Assembly: GCF_910591885.1 (NCBI RefSeq)
Contig: NW_025963548.1
Span: forward strand, 2,409,501 to 2,473,500
DNA length: 64,000 nt
Direction: 5' to 3'
From: Bombus terrestris
Lineage: Eukaryota > Arthropoda > Insecta > Hymenoptera > Apidae
The position numbers were made by a program, and so were the translations under genes. Below the pieces are notes generated by a model, which ran no database searches, had not been told where the DNA came from, and saw only the letters and a program-made list of their open reading frames with translations. The stretch's first letter is position 1, and the number at the start of each line of letters is the position of its first letter. Positions 10,416-21,305 of the stretch are shown one piece after another.

Positions 10416-10853
10416 ATGGAGTTTTTTAGATCTCTACTACGCGTCGTTGGTTTGTTCGTGCCAAGTATGGTAGATATCATTTCCGAACTACCACTGGAGG
10501 TTTCGCACTTGATACTTCGAAAATTGGATCCCTCGTCCCTGCAGAGCGCCGCGCTTGTCTCGCGCAAATGGTTCAACGTATGTAGATCCGACAAGTGTCT
10601 ACGGCGGAAAGTGAGACGTCACATGCGACATACGAGAACGAGGGTCAAGATGCAATTTCTCGGACCTGCAGCCGCTAAAGCTACCAACCAAGAATCAAGA
10701 AGTAGAGGACGTGGTGAGGACAACCTAAGGCACGAAATAAGTTTATCCGCTGCTCGTACGGCGGTCGTCGTTGGAAGGTTACGCGGTCCTCCGAAAATTT
10801 CGATGCGAGATCGCCCCATCGATGTTGGACCAATAAAATGTATTAGACTCTAA
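10416..10853 (+). CDS. F-box protein, short, intact copy
   Basis: This is a 145-residue ORF. Residues about 22-68 read as an F-box: ISELPLEVSHLILRKLDPSS, then LQSAALVSRKWFNVCRS. The Leu-Pro start, the Leu/Ile heptad-like spacing and the Val-Ser-Arg-Lys-Trp segment fit the F-box consensus, which in known proteins binds Skp1 in SCF ubiquitin ligases. The rest is short and basic (KVRRHMRHTRTRVK, then an Arg/Gly-rich stretch), with no WD40, LRR or other substrate-binding domain visible. The start ATG lies 29 nt after the predicted transcription start, and AATAAA occurs downstream at about 10943. Of the four copies in the window, this is the only one open from the first ATG. Whether it is host, selfish or viral in origin is not known to me; expression is not shown. 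Confidence 0.75.
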   Translation: MEFFRSLLRVVGLFVPSMVDIISELPLEVSHLILRKLDPSSLQSAALVSRKWFNVCRSDKCLRRKVRRHMRHTRTRVKMQFLGPAAAKATNQESRSRGRGEDNLRHEISLSAARTAVVVGRLRGPPKISMRDRPIDVGPIKCIRL

Positions 10854-10942
10854 CTCGTGTAAGTACCTTAATTTGACTGCTTGCTCTTGCGAGAACTTGA
10901 AACGGTCTTGTCCGGATTCAGAACTGTAGCGTGAAGCTTGAA

Positions 10943-10948
10943 ATAAAA
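10943..10948 (+). terminator. Polyadenylation signal of F-box copy 1
   Basis: AATAAA about 90 bp after the stop codon, within TTGAAATAAAATGG. It is kept in the other copies (about 28560 and 48975). An earlier AATAAA overlaps the last codons (10829-10834). Confidence 0.55.
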
Positions 10949-11009
10949 TGGTTTTACTGAGACGGCAATGTGTTTCAGTCACGCTAATACTATCGGTATC
11001 GTAACAGGC

Positions 11010-11804
11010 CCATTATTGAATATTAAATAAAACGTATCACCGCTGCGATTGGAGATTTGCCGTCAATTAGATGCGAGATATACTCCTCATTGCCTGCCAA
11101 ATACAGCTCACATCGGCTGGCTCGTGCTATTATATCATCTCTGGTCCTCGACATATCAAGCGTAATTGCAGTTTTACAAATTAAGGTTAACATATTCAAA
11201 TGAATGTATCTCCGTTTCTATTGCACATATGGCGACAAAGCGATGCCCGTTGCATTACACATCCGATGTCATGTGCACCGCACATCTGGTGGTTTGTACC
11301 ATGTCAACTCCGATCTCTGTCAAACCTAGCGAAATTGCTGCTTTACATATTCATGATTAATCATTCAAATCACCGTATCGCCGTTTGCATTGCAGATATG
11401 CCGACAATTCGATGCGCGATATACGCCACTTTTGCTGCCAAACACAATGCATATTATCTGGTTTGAGTTATGTAACGTGTGGGCGCAGCCAAACTCAGCG
11501 TATTTGCAATTATGCATTTCCTGGCGAAATATTCAAATATTACATATTCAAATGAACGTATCTTGGTTTCTATGTCGCCTATTCGATGCGCAGAATACTC
11601 CACATATGCTGCCAAATCAGCTAGTTTGTGCCATGTTAACTCTGGATCCGACCAAATTCTGTGTAGTTGCCGATTTGCATATTCAGGCTTAAATATTCAA
11701 ATCAATGTATCTCTGTTTCTAATGCAGATATGACGGTGAATTGATGCGTGTTAGACTCTACATTGGCTACCAACTGGAGCACACATTAGCCCGTTTGTGC
11801 TATT
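11010..11804 (+). repeat. ~170-bp satellite array
   Basis: Forward-orientation monomers with CATATTCAAATGAATGTATC, ATATGCCGACAATTCGATGCGC and TTGCTGCCAAA landmarks. Four to five units directly follow the F-box transcription unit, as also at copies 2 and 3. Small ORFs here are by-products of the repeat. Confidence 0.85.
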
Positions 11805-13046
11805 TGCAAAGATATATGAGGGAGTCGGAAATACAAATAATTTGCTTTATTTAGCACACAACAGTTATAAATATATCGGAGATGAGAGAACACCGGAGCC
11901 TCCACTTTGGAGCGTTGGGAGGACCCCTTAGTGCTGTAATCCAGATTTCACCATAACCTAAGAAACTGTTGTCATTCGATTCGGCTGTACTTATTCGAGA
12001 TTTATGATAGTGAGCTCGGGCTCGAGGCGACAACCAGTCGCCGAAAGTAGTCGCGGTCAAGGGATGAACGTATTGCCTAAGAAAGGCATGAAGTAACTTT
12101 ATAGCTCTCCTTAAAAGAAATACTTGGGACGGGGCACGACAGTAAAAATTTCAACGATTTCTGTCCCATGGCTCGCCACACGCAGACTTTGTCCTTCGGG
12201 TAAGATGATTGCCAGATGTCGACGGATCCTCAGAATATATGTTTAGCTGGCCGAGGGCCCGCTACGAATATTAAGTTTCAATTATACAAAGTATTTCATA
12301 TAGACAAATAGCCTGTGCACCAACTACGGAAGATAAGAGAAATCTATCCTTCTACGAACGCTTCCCACTGGCAACTCTCCCCAAGGAAGGTAAGCACCCT
12401 TCTCTAACCACCAACATGGAAATTGACCAATTAACAGTAACGTCAATTTCCCTCACTTTCTGAACGAACACTTTTCTCCACGAATCCGATGATCTCGTGC
12501 CCTTAGACACACCCATCATAGTTTTCCTCGACAGCGTCGCCGTGATGTAGAGACACTCTCTAGTGCGAACTCATCAGCAATCGACCTGTCTTTCTTATAC
12601 GTAGTAATTGCTCCTTTCTCTAACATGTAGTGCAACTTAGACGCTAACGTAGGGTAGAGCTCAGCATCCGTTGACCGCGGAAACGTTGCCGGAGCCGAGA
12701 CCATTGTCATAGTGCCGCGAATGTCGAAACATTGCGATTAAATATCGACGCTGTAATCTTTCTAATTTGTGTCAATAAACTCAACTGTAGTTACACCGCA
12801 CCGATGGCTAATTTCAACGAAGATTCATCGAACACCCCCACCCCTAATCCTGACGTTGACCCGACAAATATATCTTATACTCTGAAGACATCGAAAACCT
12901 AGTCGCACGCACGTTTGTTGTCAACCGACCCTTTAAAATGTTTCTAACGGCTGCCAATTGCCCTTTGGCCCAACTAAGGCCTGGACACTCTCTGACGCCT
13001 ACACACACATTCACATGTACAGTTCAAATGTATCATCTTCCTAACA
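11805..13046 (-). mobile_element. Solo copia B/C-family LTR split by a Y fragment, TSD CTATT
   Basis: LTR halves lie at 11805-11877 and 12866-13046, together one 245-bp LTR in reverse orientation. Outer flanks are CTATT at 11800-11804 and CTATT at 13047-13051, a perfect target duplication. The interruption (11878-12865) is bordered by AAATATATC on both sides (11869-11877 and 12866-12874). Confidence 0.88.
11878..12865 (+). repeat. LTR-like repeat Y inserted in the solo LTR
   Basis: GGAGA followed by TGAGAGAACACC, then the Y landmarks (CTCGAGGCGACAACCAGTCGCC, CGCGGTCAAGGGATGAACG, CCACCAACATGGAAATTG). Near the right end, GTGTCAATAAACTC and TTACA could mark an LTR end, followed by an ATG at 12804 with about 20 open codons up to the junction. 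That ATG is too close to the presumed LTR end to leave room for a normal PBS, so the LTR boundary stays uncertain. Confidence 0.65.
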
Positions 13047-13160
13047 CTATTTTATATTTGGTTACTGTCAAATGCAATGTAATTGCAGTTTCGCATAGTC
13101 ATGCTTAAATATTCAAATCAACGTATCTCCGCTGCTATCGCAGATATGCCGACATTTCGA
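13047..13160 (+). repeat. Satellite, partial monomer
   Basis: GTCAAATGCAATGTAATTGCAGTTTCGCATAG through CGCAGATATGCCGACATTTCGA, then the truncated copia A LTR begins. Confidence 0.7.
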
Positions 13161-13441
13161 TCCAGTGCGTAGTGGAGATCTTTGTAACGGGATATCACTG
13201 TGTGGAGATATGTGTGTGCGCGGCGACTGAGGAAGAGGCGAATGTAAACAGTTCTATCGGTTAACAGTCTTCAAAAGGTCGGGTATGAATAAAAGTGCTG
13301 AGACGCGCGCAAGTGTACAACGATAAATATTCTAGAAATCGTTTATAAAGTAAATATGTGTCTACGTTAATAGTAATGGCCATCGTAAATTTAATGTTTC
13401 CGTAACAATATTTCGGCCATCAGGATCCCCAATTCTCAACA
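13161..13441 (+). repeat. Copia A 5' LTR, 5'-truncated
   Basis: Begins inside the LTR at TCCAGTGCGTAGTGGAG, directly against satellite; about 40 bp of the LTR start (compare 21306-21350) is missing. It ends CTCAACA before the PBS-like TAGTAGCA. Confidence 0.8.
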
Positions 13442-13646
13442 TAGTAGCAAAAATCGTGGTTGACGAGATTTAAGGTTATGGGACCACGTGTAACCGGGAG
13501 TGAATGTATAAAAAAGGTTCATTTTGAAAGAATTGGAAATATGTTCTGAAGAGATAAAAAGGTTGTTGGCGGAGAAGATAAAAGGAATCTGTATAGTGAG
13601 GAGAACTATTTTTGAAAAAAGTGTGAAGCTGAAAAGAAGAATCAAG

Positions 13647-14320
13647 ATGCCAATGGACGATAAAACTAAAATTCAAGTATTCGATGTACGTGATTACAAA
13701 GCGTGGAAGAAAAGAATATTAATGTATTTAAAGTGTAAAAAATGTTATGAACTGGCTACACGAGAGACAATGGACACGGATGCGAAAGACAATTGGGATA
13801 AAAAGTATCAATGGGCGATGAACTACATCTATTGTAGTATAACAAATGAGCAATTAGAATTTGTTGGTGATCAAGACACTGTTTACAAAATAATTACAAA
13901 ATTCGATGAGATGTATATGAAGGAATCAACAGCATTGCAACTTTGTATAAGACGTAGACTCGGCATGATGAGGTTGAAAGATTTTGAGGAATCAGCTTCA
14001 TTTTTCACGGAATTTGAGAAGACGATAAATGAATTAAAGAGTGCTGGTGCAAACGTAAGTGAACGTGAAAAACTCGATTATATGCTAAAAACACTACCAG
14101 AATCATTGATATATATTGATGACTTAATCGACTCATTGAAAGAAAGTGATTGAACGTGTGATTTTTTAAAGAATAAAATTATAATGTGGGAAATGCGTAG
14201 GGAGAGTAAAAGTGATAGGAAATGGTCAAATGCTTTCAAAGTTGAGAAAAGAGAGAAATAAAGTGCCATGGCTGTGGAAAGTACGGCCACGTGATAAAAA
14301 ATTGCACGAATACATGCAGA
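13647..14320 (+). pseudogene. Copia A gag
   Basis: Open from ATG 13647 to the stop at 14151-14153. The body contains DYKAWKKRILMYLKCKKC and FDEMYMKESTALQL, matching the gag of copia B/C (DYGMWKQRITMF, FDEMYLKESTAL) and belonging to the UBN2/retrotran-gag type. An in-frame TGA ends the first part. After a further frameshift a zinc knuckle CHGCGKYGHVIKNC (CX2CX4HX4C) is encoded at about 14261-14308. Upstream in-frame codons from 13524 are open but the homologous start is at 13647 or 13653. Confidence 0.8.
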
Positions 14321-14557
14321 GGCGGAATGAATACAGGAGCGCAATGGCAAGGAGGTGCGTATCAGCCATAGCAGAATAGGGGTCGCGGCGGACGAGGTTG
14401 TGGCCACAGAAGACGAGGATATGTTCAGCGTGGATTTGGTCAACGAGGACGAAGCAGAGGTTGGCAGCAACGCTACAATGGGGCAAGTCGACAAGAGGCA
14501 AATTATTTAAACAGCGAGGACTACGACGACCAAGGAATTAACTCCTTCCTAACGCGA

Positions 14558-16003
14558 GTGCAGTGCGATAATACTAAGGATACTATCACAGTATATACCA
14601 GCGATACGCGAAAAATAGATTGGATATTGGATAGTGAATGTTCAGATCACATTGTAAATGATGACTCGTATTTTTTTGAATACGAAAACTTAAGGAACCC
14701 GATAAACGTAAAACTAGGAGACGGTAGAACATTAAGAGGAACAAAAGTTGGAAAAATTTTAACTTACTTTGAAGTAAACAAAAGAAGGGTTAAAATTATA
14801 ATGTCAAATGTATTTTGTGTGGAAGAAATGGATAATAACTTGGTTAGCTATGCGAGAGTAACGAATAAAAATAAGATACTCTCAGCAGGGAATACTTCAA
14901 AGATCTATAACAAATATTGAAAGTTGATAGGGATCGCATTCAAACATCATGGTTTATATAAAATAACTAGTTACATTGGAAGGCAAGAATCACACGCCAA
15001 AAATGTAGAAAAAATGACGAACAGGGAAAAATTTCACAGAATCCGAGGACATGTAAACTTTAATTATTTAGATACGATGTGTAAGAAAAAATTAATTGAG
15101 GGAATGCCAGAAAAATTGGAGCAAGTTCAATTAAAATGTGGTGCGTGTATGCAAAATAAGTAGCACAATGTACCTATCCAGAGTAACCGTAATAGAGCAC
15201 GCGAGATTTTAGAATTAGTACATACCGATTTAAATGGAACTTATAAAAATACCGGGTTTGATGGATCTAAATATTTCTTAACATTTATGGACGATTATAG
15301 TAAGTGCGCATTAATTTATACTTTGAAATCGAAAGATGAGGTTTACGATTGAATCCTTGATTATATAAATAAAGTTGAAAATCTTACTGGTAAGAAGATA
15401 AAGAGACTAAGATGCGATAATGGAAAAGAATATATGAACAAAAACATGTACAATCTAATTAGGGAAACGGGAATTCTCCTAGAACCATGCCCACCTTATG
15501 TTCACTAGTTAAATGGAACAGCTAAGCGCTACAATAGAACAATCACGAATTCCGCTAGATGCTTATTACATGATTCGAAACTAAATATTAAATATTGGTC
15601 GAAAATAGTTAGAACCGCGGTGTACTTAAAAAATAGAACCATTACGAAAACATGTGAAAATAAAACACCAATCGAAATATTGTTAAGAAGGAAACCGAAT
15701 ATAAATAATTTAAGATTGTACGGGAGTATAGTTTTCGTAAGAATATCTGAATTTAAAATAAATTCGAAATGGCACAAAAAGGCAGATATTGGAATACTTG
15801 TAGATTATGAAAACGTTGGATATAGGATCTTAGTTAATAATAAAATTATAATTGCAAGACACGTAGAATTTATAGGTGAAAATGATAATTTAGTAGGATT
15901 TCAAGGAATGAATGAATCAGATAATGAAACGGAAAAGGATTTTGAAGAACATTCGGATACAAACGAAATTCATGAAAGTGAAACAAGTGACGAAAAGTGT
16001 TGA
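14558..16003 (+). pseudogene. Copia A protease and integrase
   Basis: The protease motif is present as WILDSECSDHIV: the catalytic DSG is changed to DSE, whereas copia B has LLDSGCIDHI. Next comes the GAG-pre-integrase region (FHRIRGHVNFNYLDTM, CGACMQNK). The integrase core over 15160-15620 has FLTFMDDYSK and RLRCDNGKEYMNKNMYN, and the expected catalytic Glu is replaced by Lys (NGTAKRYNRT; compare NGTTERYNRT in copia C). Stops occur at about 15161, 15349 and 15507. The frame from 15620 continues to 15998, where element E is inserted just before the RT. Confidence 0.8.
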
Positions 16004-16414
16004 GGTTATTCGGTATATAAAGAGAGAAAAACGCGTGGATAAAGTGTAAGATACAAAGTATATATTTGACTTAATAATGAAATACAGGAATACAATTTGA
16101 GCTGGTCCAGATCCGCACGCTTGCAGTGTTACTTTATGACTGAGAACCCCGAAGCCAACGTCGCCTGTCTACCGTTTATGGTCTGTCTCCTTGCTATTCT
16201 TTTGTCTATATGCTGTCGATGGCTTCAGCGCTTGAGAAAGCTAAAAAGACCAGATGTGGAGTTTTCCTAGAAGTGCTGGCCACTTCAACACCCTCCCTAA
16301 AACTCTACATCCCTACAAACAATTATATCTTAATATTTTTCTAACTCTTGATTTTGTCAATGTCTTCACAAATACATTTACCAGCTGCCTTTCTCTTTTC
16401 CATTCAAATTAGTT

Positions 16415-16530
16415 TATTACTAAAACACGAGAGGACTAAACAGATCATGTAGAGTTTTTTTTTATTAGAAGTGATAGTCACTTCGGCACCTTCCCTAAAA
16501 ACTCTACATCTCTATAAACAATTACCTCTT
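16415..16530 (-). repeat. Second LTR-end / polypurine remnant in element E
   Basis: The stretch TAGAAGTGATAGTCACTTCGGCA followed by CCTTCCCTAAAAACTCTACATC repeats, in diverged form, the LTR end and polypurine tract at 16270-16312. The 3' region of E therefore contains a partial duplication about 200 bp long. Confidence 0.6.
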
Positions 16531-17160
16531 AACATCTTTTTTATTTTTCAAACCTAACTTTTGTCTTAAATATTTAAATCTTGGTTTTGGCAACGCCTTT
16601 CTACATATATCTGCCAGTTGCTCTTCGCTTGTTACATATGTTACATCAATTTCGCCTCTATTGTATAAATCTCGCAAAAAATAGTATCTCATATCAATAT
16701 GCTTACTTCTTTGATGGAATTCAGGATTCTTAATTAATTTTACGGCACTAGTATTATTTACACATAGCGTATACTGAAATATCTCTATTTTGCATTCGAG
16801 AAATATTTTCTTTAGCCACATAATTTCTTTCTTTTCGGATCTCATCGCTTCGTTAAAATCAACTGGTAATTTTTCCGCTACGTACGTTACTGGGTTACCA
16901 TAAAAATCGGTTCGCTTGATCTTATCTCTATCTCTCAATTGTCTCACATTCTCGCTAGTTATAAAGGGTTGTTTTTCAGTTTCACTCTCTGCACTTTCAT
17001 ACGTACATACTCTATCGCTCTGTGCACGCACATCTTCGCGCTCGACAATTTTCGGTAAACTTAAATTAACGAATTTTTCAGTTTCTAACTCGGGCTTAAA
17101 TATTACGTCACGGCTTAATATTATATTTCTTTCGGTCGGCACGTACACTCGATACCCTCG
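16522..17160 (-). pseudogene. Copia E pol end with RT deleted
   Basis: After the VYVPTERNIILSRDVIF segment and the short RT lead-in (VDFNEAMRSEKKE), the sequence jumps directly to the RNase H end (IMWLKKIFLECKIEIFQ, then KHIDMRYYFLRDLYNRGEID and EEQLADICRKALP). About 350 codons of RT, including the YxDD box, are absent. The join at about 16815-16820 keeps the frame. Confidence 0.88.
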
Positions 17161-17168
17161 TCCGTCAT

Positions 17169-18379
17169 CTAGATATAACCTACCAAATATCCTTTGTTAG
17201 CCTTTCTGTCCAATTTCCTTCTCTTTTCCGCAGGTATGTGTGCAAAGCATTCAGTACCGAAAACTCTAAACTTTTCTACATCTGGCGATTTCCCGTACCA
17301 CAGTTCATATGGTGTTTTCTTGTCTTGTCTTGTCGGCCCTGTCTTATTTATGACATGCACTGCGGTGTTCATGGCTTCGGCCCATAAAAACAGCGGTAGA
17401 TTAGATTTCGAATATAACATCGACCTTCCTGCTTCTACTATTGTTCTATTTTCTCTTTCTGCGACGCCATTCTGTTCAGGAGTGTATGGGACGTTAATCG
17501 TATGCTTAATTCCCTGACTTCTTAAAAATTCTTTAACCTCTTTATTTTTGAATTCTTTCCCTCCATCACTATGAATTTCTTTGATCTTATCATTGGATTG
17601 ATTTTCGACTTCTATGCAAAAAGTTTTCAACTTTTCGAGTACTTCTGACTTATGTCGTAAGAAGTAAATCTTTGTGAATTTGGAAAAATCATCTTTAAAT
17701 GCAAGAAAATACAATTTTTTGCCTAATGACTCGACTTCCATAGGTCCACATACATCCGTATAAATATTTTGCGAGGTTTAGTCGCACGCTTGGTTTTCTG
17801 GTGAAAACTCGATCTATGGTGTTTCCCGTACGCGCAACCTTCACAGATAAAGTTACTATCCTCTACAACTTTTATATTCGAATTCTTTAAAAATTCCTTA
17901 ACGTGTATGATGTTTTGATGACATAGCCGTTCGTGCCATAACTGCAGTGTGTCCGCGTTTGACTCCGCTCTATTGCTAAGATTACAAACTGACGGTATGA
18001 TAACTCGCATGTCGACCTTATATAAATTTCCAATAACAGAACCCCTTGCTATTATTTTCTGATTTTGTAAAAACATGCAGTTTTTCCCTTCCCTTAGAAT
18101 ACAGAAATCTATACCTCTTCTGGCAACAGATCTAATGGAAAATAGATTTCTTTTCATACCTGGTACATACAAGACATCGTTCATTGTACATGCTACCCAT
18201 TTGCCGTCCACAAAAGTCTCTACCTTGATTTTTCCTTTGCCGTACGCATCCATGAACGTACCATCGCCGATTTCTATCTTCACCGTGTTATCGAATTTTT
18301 CGAAGACGCTGAACCATTCTTGTCGTCCTGTCATGTGATTCGTAGCTCCTGAGTCGATTATCCAAGCATCATGGTTTGC
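17169..18379 (-). pseudogene. Copia E protease and integrase
   Basis: Protease: AWIIDSGATNHMTGRQEWF with intact DSG. GAG-pre-integrase: LWHERLCHQNIIHVKEFL and CEGCAYGKHHRSSF (HHCC). A one-base frameshift near 17750-17765 splits the frame between KIFI and MEVESLGKKLYFLAFKDDF. The integrase core has the catalytic Asp region IHSDGGKEFKNKEV and the Glu region YTPEQNGVAERENRTI, followed by TPYELWYGKSPDVEKFRVFG. A second frameshift occurs at about 17165. Confidence 0.88.
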
Positions 18380-19297
18380 CACTTGTATCGTTGAGGTGCT
18401 TCCTAATAGACCAATTACGCTGTGATCTCGATTTTCATTTCTGGGTTCCTGGTTGTCTCTGCTGTTGTTTCCTTTCTTATTTTTGAAGCAATTTTTGCTG
18501 GTGTGGCCTTCCCTTTTGCATGTAAAGCATCTAAAGCAATCCTTCTATAGATGGCCAACTTTTCCACAGTTGAAACAGCTTGGTCCTTGTTTCTCGTATT
18601 CACGTTTGCTTGACTGCTTCTGCTGTTCCCTTTTATAATTGTTACCTTTTGTTACCAGCGCCAGCGATGTTTCCTGGCCGTCTTTCTTCCATCTGATTTC
18701 TTCCGCCATCAGCCTGGTACTAAGCTTGTGTAAAGTCTTCTTTTCTTCTTCCACGGAATCCCACGCACTGTGAAAATGGTCAAATTTGTCCGGTAACACC
18801 GATGAAATGCGTGTTATCAGCATTTTCTCGCCAATTTCACTCCCAAGAGTTTTCATCTTCGCCGGTATCAATTGCAATTTTGATAAGTTGTAAGATACAT
18901 TTTCAGATTCTTCCCATTTAAAATTGAAGAACTGCTTCTGGACCATACTTAGATTCTCATCCGACTTCATGTCATATACTGTATTCAACTTTTTCCACAT
19001 TTCATGTGCTGTTGAGCAACATAAAAGAAGATCCAACGGGTTTCTTCCTACTGAGGTCACAATCAATTTTCTTGCTAGCCGATCTGCCTTCAAAAATCTT
19101 TTACGGGCGATTTCTTTCTCCGCACTGTTACTTGGATGACACAGATTCCCTTCACACACGTTGATCAGGTCGTCATCTTCCTCCAAAAGTGTACGCATGA
19201 CAAAACGCCACTGGAGCCAGTTTTCTTCGCCACGTAACATCTCGATATTCGCACTTGCTGATTCCATTTTAGCACTATCACTTACTTTACTAAGCAC
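18380..19297 (-). pseudogene. Copia E gag
   Basis: The reading frame from 19297 (or the ATG giving MESASANIEML at 19267) contains GEENWLQWRFVMRTLLEEDD, the start of the UBN2 gag domain, and the CFNCGKVGHL zinc knuckle. A TAG at 18545-18547 interrupts the knuckle region. The same frame then continues with a second knuckle (CFTCKREGHTSKNC) and runs into the protease, so gag and pol are one frame, as in most copia elements. One nonsense codon therefore separates gag from pol. Confidence 0.85.
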
Positions 19298-19646
19298 AAT
19301 ACTTTGACACTTCGCGTTGCTATCTTACACTCTACAGCCCTGGGCCCATAACCTGTTGAGGTTATTCGGTATGTAAAGAGCGAAAAACGCGTGGATAAAG
19401 TGTAAGATACAAAGTATATATTTGACTTAATAATGAAATACAGGAATACAATTTGAGCTGGTCCAGATCCGCACGCTAGCAGTGTTACTTTATGACTGAG
19501 AACCCCGAAGCCAACGTCGCCTGTCTACCGTTTATGGTCTGCCTCCCTGCTATTCTTTTGTCTATATGCTGTCGATGTCTTCAGCGCTTGAGAAAGCTAA
19601 AAAGACCAGATGTGGAGTTTTCCTAGAAGTGGTGACCACATCAACA

Positions 19647-21305
19647 AAAAGGTCGAGCAGGTTGTAAGAAAAAAGGAGAGAAATTTAAGTAACGAATCAG
19701 AAGAAAAACTTGAGGACATAGAAAATAATTTGAGAAGGCCAGGACGGGAAACAAAGAAACCTCAAAGATATGGCCAAACGAGCTCATATTTCATTTATGT
19801 GAATGTAGTTAGCGCAGGCAGTCCTCAAACCTATGAAGAAGCTTTAAGTGGAGATGACAGCAGATCATGGAAAGAAGCAATGGATCGAGAAATGAATAGT
19901 TTAGTCAAAAATAAAAACCTGGCAATTAGTAGAGAAACCAAAAGATAAAAAGGTATTAGATTTGAAATGGGTATATACGAATAAATCCGATAATCGTAAG
20001 AAAGCGCGACTAGTTGTTCGGGGCTTCCAACAAAAGGAAATACCGGAAGATTTATACTCTCCAGTGGCAAAAATGCAAACGCTGAAGTTATTACTATCTT
20101 ATTGTTGTCAATATGGTTCGATGATTATGCAAATGGATGTAGAAACAGCATTCCTAAACAGAACTATAAAATCGGAAGTATTCGTAAATAAACCTATGGG
20201 TTACGCCGATAAAAGCGGGAAAGTATGTAAGCTAGGTTTGTAAGTATGTAAAATAGGTTTTCAAAGAAGTGAGAGTGATTATTGTCTGTATATGAAGTAT
20301 GAGAGCGATCATGTTATATACTTCATTCTATTCGTGGATGACTTATTAATGTGTGGAAAAAACAAAAGAAAAATCGATGAAATTTAAAATAAATTGTCAA
20401 ACAAATTTGCGATGAGGGACTTAGATGAAGTAAAGACTTACTTAGGAATATACATTGAATACGATCATAAGAAGTGTGAGATGAAATTAGATAAAAGTAG
20501 TTATATAGAGTCATTAGCGAAACGATAGTATATAGAAAATAGTAAACTATATTTTACACCAAAGGAAAAAAATTCAAATTTAGAACCCGCATAGTCAGCC
20601 TCAGACGATATAAGATATAGAAACCTCATGGGATCTTCATAATTTATTAGTACTGGAACAAGATTATACAAGTGTAAACTATTTAAGTCGATTTCAAAAC
20701 AGTTACGACGGGACCCATTATAAATATGCGTTGAGAATTTTGTAATACTTCTATTTAACCAGAAAATTAAGGTTGACTTATGAAAGAAATTTGAACGCTG
20801 AAATCATTTATTGCTTTGTTGACGGTGATTTATCATAAGACTACTACAAGACTACTACGGGATTTATCATAAGATTTTTCGGAAACGCAATTTACTGGAA
20901 ATCGAGAAAGCGAAACAGCGTGACAAAATCATCAACAGCCGCCGAGTAAGTAGTTTTGTCAGAAGCAGGGAGTGAAATAAAATTTCTAAAGAAATTATTG
21001 AAAAATTTCAAAATAATGATCGAGAGACCAATAAAAATTTACGAACATAATTCTGGAGCGATTGTGATATCAAAATTTGGAAACTTGACAAAAAATTATG
21101 AGTACATTGAAGTACATTTCCATTTTGTAAATGAAAGTTGGGAAAATAAAGAGATTGACGTTATAAAAGTAAATTCAGAAAACAATGTAGCAGATATCCA
21201 AACGAAGGATCTAGGGAGAAATAATTTTGAAAATTTTAGATTACTTTTAAAAATAGTTTAATTTTCACAAAAGGAAATGAATATGCAGCACAATAATTAA
21301 GGAGG
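19647..21305 (+). pseudogene. Copia A RT and RNase H
   Basis: Continues copia A after the E insertion. RT landmarks are SRSWKEAMDREMNSL, DLKWVYTNKSDNRKKARLVV, RGFQQKEIPEDLYSPVA and MDVETAFLN. The FVDD catalytic box (LFVDDLLMCG) lies at about 20325-20355. RNase H with the IYEHNSGAI and NNVADIQTK equivalents is open at 20956-21261. Stops and indels occur near 19946, 20241, 20380, 20525 and 20590. The frame ends about 45 bp before the 3' LTR. Confidence 0.82.

Larger units (their letters stand above)
15999..19646 (-). mobile_element. Copia element E, RT-deleted, nested in copia A, TSD AAAAG
   Basis: LTRs lie at 15999-16290 and 19354-19646 (292/293 bp, TGTTGAGGTTATTC..TTCAACA on the plus strand). 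Flanks are AAAAG at 15994-15998 and 19647-19651, a perfect 5-bp duplication inside copia A. In element orientation the 5' LTR is followed by GGTTATGGGCCCAG (complement at 19340-19353), the classic copia-type PBS matching the anticodon arm of initiator Met tRNA. The purine tract AGGGAGGG precedes the 3' LTR. The internal order is gag, protease, integrase, then a deletion that removes almost all RT, then the RNase H end. It belongs to a different copia lineage from A/B/C. Confidence 0.93.

Noticed and set aside
10619..10819. Minus-strand ORF starting MGRSRIEIFGGPRNL
   Set aside because: Antisense shadow of the F-box gene tail; it appears opposite each F-box copy.
11166..11733. Overlapping 60-100-codon ORFs within satellite (also 29286-33182, 45241-45707, 49198-49995 and 59153-63514)
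   Set aside because: They recur in register with the 170-bp repeat in several frames and carry no protein features; they are by-products of a repeat low in stops.
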